From Bacillus sp. N1-1 (GTDB lineage Bacteria > Bacillota > Bacilli > Bacillales > Guptibacillaceae), in contig NZ_CP046564.1 of assembly GCF_009818105.1 (NCBI RefSeq), forward strand, positions 4,340,001 to 4,404,000: a stretch of 64,000 nt of DNA, written 5' to 3'. Of this stretch, positions 59,299 to 64,000 are shown in pieces. The translations under genes were made by a program, and so were the position numbers. Position 1 is the first letter of the stretch; every line of letters begins with the position of its first letter. The notes under the pieces are model-generated. The model saw only the letters and a program-made list of their open reading frames with translations. It did not search any database and was not told where the DNA came from.

Positions 59299-60474
59299 TC
59301 AAAAGAAGTCCATGAAATTTGTTTCCTTTGCGGAACGTATGCGTTGCAACCGCGCTACCTCTTCCTTTGATCCTTCTAATAAACCAGCTTCATTAAGAAA
59401 AAAAGGCTCTTGGTAGCCAGTCAATACAGAAGTCAGCGTATTAATGTTACATCGTAGCCCTCGTTTTGGTGGATGAGCGCACGCTGCATTCGATTTATCT
59501 CCCTTAAACACCCTAACTCCTTCGGCATCAATCAGGTAGCTTCCATTGTTCCACTCTGCCTGATCATCCGTAATATGGAGAAAGAGAGTCTCTCCCGACT
59601 TTAACGTAAACGGATACTCCCTAAGAAAATTCTCGACATCAACAATGCGCGCCATAAAGTACGGCTCGACTGTTGTTTTCACTTTAGGATTGGCTAATAA
59701 AAACGCTAGCTGGTCTCTCTCATTCGTTAGAATCGTTGCGCGATCAACCATAGAATCGTGCTGACAGAGATAATTCCACAATCCTCTTCTTGCTTCCCCA
59801 TCTAAACAAACCATTTCTTCAACCTCTAATGTTCGATTCTGTATTTTGTAACAAATGTACCCGGCTATATTTCCCTCTTCATTTGTATAAGTGGCAAACC
59901 GAACGCCTTTCGAATAAACGCGTTCCTTCCACCAATTTTCCGTTCGAACGAGCATGCCATTAAAGCGAGTCGCAAACGTTTCGTAAACAGGATTCAGAAC
60001 TTCAAAGACGTGATCAAGTTCAACACGCCTTACTTTTCCACTTACAGCAAGAAGAGGCTTAAGGTCCTCCGCTTTCAACTCTAACTTCTTCCAGTTATTC
60101 AAAACTTCATACCCGAATTTTCGATAAAAGGAAATTTGAAATGGATGAAGAAAAGAGATTGTTTGGCCTTTTTTCTTCATTTCAAAAAGACCATTTCGGA
60201 GCAGGCGTGCTACTCTTCCCCCTCTTCTATGTTCCGGATAGGTTGCGACTGACGCAACGCCACCCATCTTTATTTTCTTTCCGGATATCCAAGTTTCAAA
60301 ATCGATTAAATGTAGCTTCGCAGCCAGTTCGTCTCCTTCAAATTCACCCCATATTTCATGCTCGCTATACCCTTTGATTTTGTCATCTAACTCTTCTTTA
60401 GGCACTGTATATTGGAAGGCATATTCTGAAAGTCGTACAGCATCGATTACTTCGTTTTTTTCTAATTTACGCAT
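59299..60474 (-). CDS. Eis-like GNAT acetyltransferase with SCP2-like tail
   Basis: Protein of 390 residues. Two tandem GNAT-type halves: VASVATYPEHRRGGRVARLL is the acetyl-CoA motif, followed by FLHPFQISFYRKFGYEVLNN; a second fold spans about 170-290 and a C-terminal sterol-carrier-like domain ends MDFF. This is the Eis architecture; Mycobacterium Eis acetylates aminoglycosides and proteins, but that activity is not implied here. ATG 60474 has AAGGAG at 7 nt and overlaps the upstream gene end by 8 bp. Confidence 0.87.
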   Translation of the reverse strand: MRKLEKNEVIDAVRLSEYAFQYTVPKEELDDKIKGYSEHEIWGEFEGDELAAKLHLIDFETWISGKKIKMGGVASVATYPEHRRGGRVARLLRNGLFEMKKKGQTISFLHPFQISFYRKFGYEVLNNWKKLELKAEDLKPLLAVSGKVRRVELDHVFEVLNPVYETFATRFNGMLVRTENWWKERVYSKGVRFATYTNEEGNIAGYICYKIQNRTLEVEEMVCLDGEARRGLWNYLCQHDSMVDRATILTNERDQLAFLLANPKVKTTVEPYFMARIVDVENFLREYPFTLKSGETLFLHITDDQAEWNNGSYLIDAEGVRVFKGDKSNAACAHPPKRGLRCNINTLTSVLTGYQEPFFLNEAGLLEGSKEEVARLQRIRSAKETNFMDFF

Positions 60475-61068
60475 GTTTCCGCTCCTTACCGTTTTTAGTA
60501 ATGACAATAGATAATGGGCCGATAATTGGAACTAACCCGATCCATCCCGCTACCCCATCTCGGTCTCTTAAAGCAAAAATTGAAAGCCCGGTCAATACGA
60601 GAAAATCAATGGTCATCACATGAACAAAATTTGATTCTAAAAAAGCTTTTTGGTAAATAGTCGCCTCTCCTGCAAAAAGCCCATACACCATTAAACCGAG
60701 AGCTAGTCCGATCAGAACAATAGAGAGACCTTTCGATTGAAGAACTCTCCTCACCTTATTTGGTGTTCGATTCGATCGTTCTTTATTTTTATTTAAAATA
60801 AAGTAGGGAAGCAAACTAAAGGCACCAAAAGCAAAAGAGCCTACAACAAATGGCCACGCTGGAACTGATCCACTGTCGTTCCGTAGAAGAAGAATGGCAA
60901 ATACCGCTGGAAAACGCCAAGTAAGGAAAACATAGCGAGTAAACCTGCGTCTGGATCATTCATCGTTAGGAGGTTTGAGAGATAAGAACCATTGCCATCC
61001 GGTGCTAGAAAAACAGAATATAAAATTAATCCAAGCCATAAAATAAGGAATGAAACTCTGCTCATCAT
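60467..61068 (-). pseudogene. Frameshifted membrane protein gene
   Basis: Two adjacent frames together read as one gene. The upstream part (61068-60841) starts MSRVSFLILWLGLILYSVFL and reaches SLLGVF. After a run of four A at 60911-60914 (plus strand) the other frame continues AVFAILLLRNDSGSVPAWPF into LLPYFILNKNKERS and the 3' part ending KNGKERKHA. One extra base in that run would restore an open frame of about 200 residues with six helices. Sequencing error, true inactivation and programmed slippage are all possible. Confidence 0.75.
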
Positions 61069-61246
61069 CAATCCTACTTTCTCATTTATCTTCTTAAATC
61101 ATAAAGTGATCGCAAAAAAATCTCAAATATGTGTAGAATTTTCAAACAATTGTGGTATACTAATTGTAACAAAACATTCACAAATTATCCTTTAATTCGA
61201 CACAAGTTTAATTTGTAAGCGGTATCACTAAAAGGAGTTGTTCACT

Positions 61247-61531
61247 ATGGATGTCTATATGGTCTATCTTTTCGTTATCACGGCTACACCGTTGTTTCTG
61301 TGGCAGGATTATAAGAAGCTTGCATTAGTTCACATGCCGTTTATTGTGGCAATCTGGGCACTGCTAATTTTCTACATTGGTGGCGGTATGACTCCAGTAG
61401 CACATACACTCTTCATTACACTTTTTGCGATTAACGTTTTATTTGCGCACATAGCTGCTTACCTTATCTTTGCTCGTCCATTCCTTAAGGAACGTCAGCT
61501 TGCAAAGAAGATGCCGCAAACAGAAGAATAA
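61247..61531 (+). CDS. Small three-helix membrane protein
   Basis: Hypothetical protein of 94 residues, three hydrophobic segments (about 1-17, 26-46, 53-74) and a basic tail (KERQLAKKM). AAAGGAG lies 9 nt before ATG 61247. It is convergent with the qox operon and ended by a shared terminator. A role with the oxidase is conceivable but unsupported. Confidence 0.68.
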   Translation: MDVYMVYLFVITATPLFLWQDYKKLALVHMPFIVAIWALLIFYIGGGMTPVAHTLFITLFAINVLFAHIAAYLIFARPFLKERQLAKKMPQTEE

Positions 61532-61548
61532 ACAACTTAACTTTTAAA

Positions 61549-61590
61549 CAAAAACCGTTGTTTCCCTTAGAGGGAAACAACGGTTTTTTA
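61549..61590. terminator. Bidirectional terminator of the qox operon
   Basis: 17-bp stem beginning AAAACCGTTGTTTCCC and closing with GGGAAACAACGGTTTT, T-runs on both strands. Confidence 0.93.
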
Positions 61591-61591
61591 A

Positions 61592-61915
61592 TTACATGTT
61601 CATATTGTGCATGCCGAATGACATAACCCAGATTGTACCTGCAACGACTGCCACGGCAATAAAGACCGCATATAAAATCGTTCCAACTTGAATCCGACTA
61701 CTATCACTCTCCGTGATGTGCATAAACATCAAGAGTTGAATCGCCGCTTGAATCAATGCCAGGATCACAACAATAATCATAATCGTTCTGAGGCTAAAGT
61801 CTGAAGCAAAGCCTACCCACAAAGCAAGTAAGGTTAAGACGATCGAAAGTCCGAAACCAATTAAGTGGCTCCATGGGAAGTGGCTATGACTGTTTGTCTG
61901 CTCGTTGTTGGACAT
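61592..61915 (-). CDS. qoxD: Cytochrome aa3 quinol oxidase subunit IV
   Basis: Small 107-residue membrane subunit of the terminal quinol oxidase, three helices with HFPWSHLIGFGLSIVLTLLA, AAIQLLMFMHITES and VAVVAGTIWVMSFGMH, as in B. subtilis QoxD. Its start is 1 bp past the qoxC stop. Needed for assembly rather than catalysis. Confidence 0.93.
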   Translation of the reverse strand: MSNNEQTNSHSHFPWSHLIGFGLSIVLTLLALWVGFASDFSLRTIMIIVVILALIQAAIQLLMFMHITESDSSRIQVGTILYAVFIAVAVVAGTIWVMSFGMHNMNM

Positions 61916-61916
61916 C

Positions 61917-62525
61917 TTACATCACCATCCCATACAAGTAGACTGCTGTGAAGATAAAAATCCACACAACGTCAAGGAAGTGCCAGTAAAGACTTGAAAT
62001 AAAGACCTTCCTTGTTGTGTCAGGTGTTAACCCGCGCTGTTTTAACTGAATCAAGATAAGAATGATCCACGCAATACCCATTGTAACGTGGGCACCGTGC
62101 GTTCCGACTAATACGAAGAAAGCAGACCAGTATGCACTCGTTGTTAGTGCCGCGCCTTCATGAATGTAATGAACAAATTCATAAATTTCAAATCCTAAGA
62201 AACCTAGACCTAATGCAAGTGTAATGCCTAACCAGAGAAACAAACCTTTAAGAGAATGATTTCTCATATAGTGTATGGCAAGTCCACATGTGAAACTACT
62301 AGTTAGTAGCAAAAACGTTTCAATTAACACACCACTTAATTCAAAAAGCTCTTCTGGTCCTGGACCGCCCGCTGTTCGACCTACCAATACTAAGTAAGTT
62401 GCAAACAACGTTGAAAATAGTGCAATTTCGGCGCCGAGAAAAATCCAGAAGCCTAGAATATTCAGTCGGCCAGTTTCCGACTGATATTCTAAAGGCGTGT
62501 TAGGAGAATATTCGACTGATTCCAT
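61917..62525 (-). CDS. qoxC: Cytochrome aa3 quinol oxidase subunit III
   Basis: A 202-residue subunit III homologue with five helices. GFWIFLGAEIALFSTLFATY, FVLVGTHGAHVTMGIAWI and ISSLYWHFLDVVWIFIFTAV are conserved subunit III motifs. Fourteen bp separate it from qoxB. Part of the proton-pumping menaquinol oxidase. Confidence 0.94.
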   Translation of the reverse strand: MESVEYSPNTPLEYQSETGRLNILGFWIFLGAEIALFSTLFATYLVLVGRTAGGPGPEELFELSGVLIETFLLLTSSFTCGLAIHYMRNHSLKGLFLWLGITLALGLGFLGFEIYEFVHYIHEGAALTTSAYWSAFFVLVGTHGAHVTMGIAWIILILIQLKQRGLTPDTTRKVFISSLYWHFLDVVWIFIFTAVYLYGMVM

Positions 62526-62539
62526 GCTTCACGCCTCCT

Positions 62540-64000
62540 TTATAAAGTAGTCCTTTTTTGATCTTCTTCTATTTCTTCTACGCTTACGTAGAAACCTTTA
62601 TCATAATCAAACGAACGAATGACCATTGTTGCTAGTACACCAATAAGTCCAAGGATCGACATCCAGTGCCAGGAGAAGACCATACCGAACCCGGCGATAA
62701 AGAAGAAGACACTCATCACAACCGGCACACCAGAGTAACTTGGCATATGAATTGGTTTATAAGGTTTCTTCTCTTGTGTCTTTCCTTGCTTTCTTTCCTG
62801 TTTCATAATCCAGAACGCATCATGTCCTTTTGACTCAGGAAGATGAGCGAAATTATAATGCGGTACTGGAGCTGGTGTTGACCATTCAAGCGTTCTTGCA
62901 TCCCATGGATCTCCAGTTGTTTCACGTGGAGAGTAACGGAAGCTGTAATAGATGTTATAGACAAGAATCAGGAATCCGATTCCCATTAGTACGCCACCCA
63001 TTGTGGCAAGTACGTTCAAGCTCATCCAGCCGTCTGCGACCCCATACGTGTAAACGCGACGTGGCATTCCTGCAAGTCCTAGGAAATACATCGGGAAGAA
63101 GCATAAGTTGAAGCCTGCTACAAAAATCCAGAAAGTCCATTTTCCTAAGCGCTCGTTCAAACGATGATTGAACATCTTCGGGTACCAGAAATGTAAGCCT
63201 GCGAAACAAGCATAGACTGTACCAGAAATGAGCACATAGTGGAAGTGGGCTACAAGAAAGTACGTATTATGGTATTGATAGTCAGCTGCCGCCATGGCTA
63301 GCATAACACCCGTTACCCCACCAATAACGAAGTTTGGGATAAAGGCAAGTGACCAAAGCATTGGCGTCGTAAAGCGTATTCGTCCTTTGTACAGAGTGAA
63401 TAGCCAGTTAAAGATCTTCACACCTGTCGGAACGGCGATTAACATCGTTGTGATGGAGAAGAACGAGTTAACTGCTCCACCTGCTCCCATCGTAAAGAAG
63501 TGGTGAACCCATACTAGGAAGCTTAGTCCGGCAATAACAACCATGGAGTAAACCATTGCTTTATAACCGAAAAGCGTTTTACGAGCAAAAGTACTAATAA
63601 TTTCTGAGAACATACCAAACGCTGGAAGTATAACAATATACACTTCAGGGTGACCCCAAATCCAGAAGAGGTTTGCCCAAAGCATTGGCATACCGCCATC
63701 CATCATTGTAAAGAAATGACTTCCGAACAAACGGTCAAACGTCATAAGTGCAAGCGCTACAGTTAGTACCGGAAATGCAAAGATGATGATAACCATTGTA
63801 ATTAATGAAGACCATGTGAACATAGGCATATGCATGAGCTTCATGGATGGTACTCTCATTTTTAATATCGTTACTAGGAAGTTAATCCCTGTTAATAATG
63901 TACCGATACCGGCAATCTGTAACCCTAGTAAATAATAGTTCTGTCCTACTGATGGACTTAGTTCTAGACCAGCTAAAGGAACATAGCTTGTCCAACCAGC
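62540..64000 (-). CDS. qoxB: Cytochrome aa3 quinol oxidase subunit I (5' end outside window)
   Basis: Catalytic subunit carrying haem a, haem a3 and CuB; it reduces O2 and pumps protons. The frame is open to base 64000 (first visible residues [15 protein letters not shown]), giving 486 residues of an expected 640-650. [15 protein letters not shown] holds the CuB His-Tyr pair, HHFF the other CuB ligands and [11 protein letters not shown] the haem ligands. The long C-terminal extension after about residue 380 is typical of quinol rather than cytochrome c oxidases. Confidence 0.95.
   Translation of the reverse strand, partial: AGWTSYVPLAGLELSPSVGQNYYLLGLQIAGIGTLLTGINFLVTILKMRVPSMKLMHMPMFTWSSLITMVIIIFAFPVLTVALALMTFDRLFGSHFFTMMDGGMPMLWANLFWIWGHPEVYIVILPAFGMFSEIISTFARKTLFGYKAMVYSMVVIAGLSFLVWVHHFFTMGAGGAVNSFFSITTMLIAVPTGVKIFNWLFTLYKGRIRFTTPMLWSLAFIPNFVIGGVTGVMLAMAAADYQYHNTYFLVAHFHYVLISGTVYACFAGLHFWYPKMFNHRLNERLGKWTFWIFVAGFNLCFFPMYFLGLAGMPRRVYTYGVADGWMSLNVLATMGGVLMGIGFLILVYNIYYSFRYSPRETTGDPWDARTLEWSTPAPVPHYNFAHLPESKGHDAFWIMKQERKQGKTQEKKPYKPIHMPSYSGVPVVMSVFFFIAGFGMVFSWHWMSILGLIGVLATMVIRSFDYDKGFYVSVEEIEEDQKRTTL

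Noticed and set aside
1..64000. Prophage, integrative element, restriction-modification or toxin-antitoxin system
   Set aside because: No integrase, structural phage gene, methylase-endonuclease pair or toxin pair was recognised; gene content is ordinary Bacillaceae chromosome.

Overview
The window reads as a chromosomal segment of a Gram-positive Bacillaceae bacterium (moderate GC, low-GC Firmicute style). The evidence is the AGGAGG-like ribosome binding sites, frequent GTG/TTG starts, intrinsic terminators at most gene ends, and orthologues of Bacillus genes: YfiYZ-YfhA, AmpS, MhqR, OhrR, YxiO, YppC, YkwC, QoxBCD and a sortase pair. The species cannot be fixed from sequence alone; a marine or alkaliphilic relative of Bacillus is a guess. 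No rRNA, tRNA, CRISPR array, complete IS or prophage was seen. Both ends are cut inside genes: an aldehyde dehydrogenase on the left and qoxB on the right.

Layout. 1-5.2 kb: aldehyde dehydrogenase, acetyltransferase, beta-carbonic anhydrase, DJ-1/PfpI stress protein, TerC-type membrane protein, DUF1499 and YflT-type stress proteins. 5.2-5.6 kb: gene-poor stretch with two related GGGGTCAG hairpin repeats around a decayed pentapeptide-repeat gene. 5.6-11 kb: fumarase and a three-gene TAXI-type TRAP transporter operon. 11-20 kb: mixed housekeeping and transport genes (SLAP, FUSC-type exporter, DUF429, glutathione peroxidase, methyltransferase, B12/radical-SAM enzyme, amidase, EamA transporter). 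19.7-24.5 kb: Fur-controlled siderophore uptake cluster (FhuF-like reductase, ATPase, two permeases, divergent lipoprotein). 24.6-29.5 kb: phospholipase-like protein, MFS transporter, dehydrogenase and a YndJ-like membrane protein. 29.5-31.9 kb: electrophile and peroxide defence (WrbA, MhqR, OhrR, Ohr) with recognisable operators. 32-41 kb: MBL hydrolase, diguanylate cyclase, FAD oxidoreductase plus fused MsrAB, aminopeptidase, ATP-grasp enzyme, HD-GYP phosphodiesterase, YppC-like protein. 41-46 kb: DUF3100 pair, dicarboxylate symporter, class D sortase with its anchored substrate. 46-50 kb: MtlR-like regulator with ascorbate-type PTS IIB/IIC. 50-56 kb: GNAT, aldehyde dehydrogenase, SDR, and mmuP-mmuM behind a SAM-I riboswitch. 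56-61 kb: an SOS promoter with terminator and a tiny ORF, SGNH hydrolase, ArsR with a YdcZ-type efflux pair, an Eis-like acetyltransferase and a frameshifted membrane gene. 61.5-64 kb: cytochrome aa3 quinol oxidase genes.

The genes group into regulated modules. SAM limitation would open mmuPM (S-methylmethionine to methionine). Iron limitation would open the yfi cluster through two Fur boxes. Quinones and organic peroxides would open wrbA and ohr through MhqR and OhrR. DNA damage would fire the 56.4-kb promoter through LexA. The least explained items are the SOS transcription unit at 56201-56469, the 20-bp-phased TTCCGCGA array at 25623-25724, and the ArsR/YdcZ module with operators inside its promoter spacers. 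Nothing amounts to a clearly new multi-gene system. All functional calls are from reading motifs and synteny; no database search was run.
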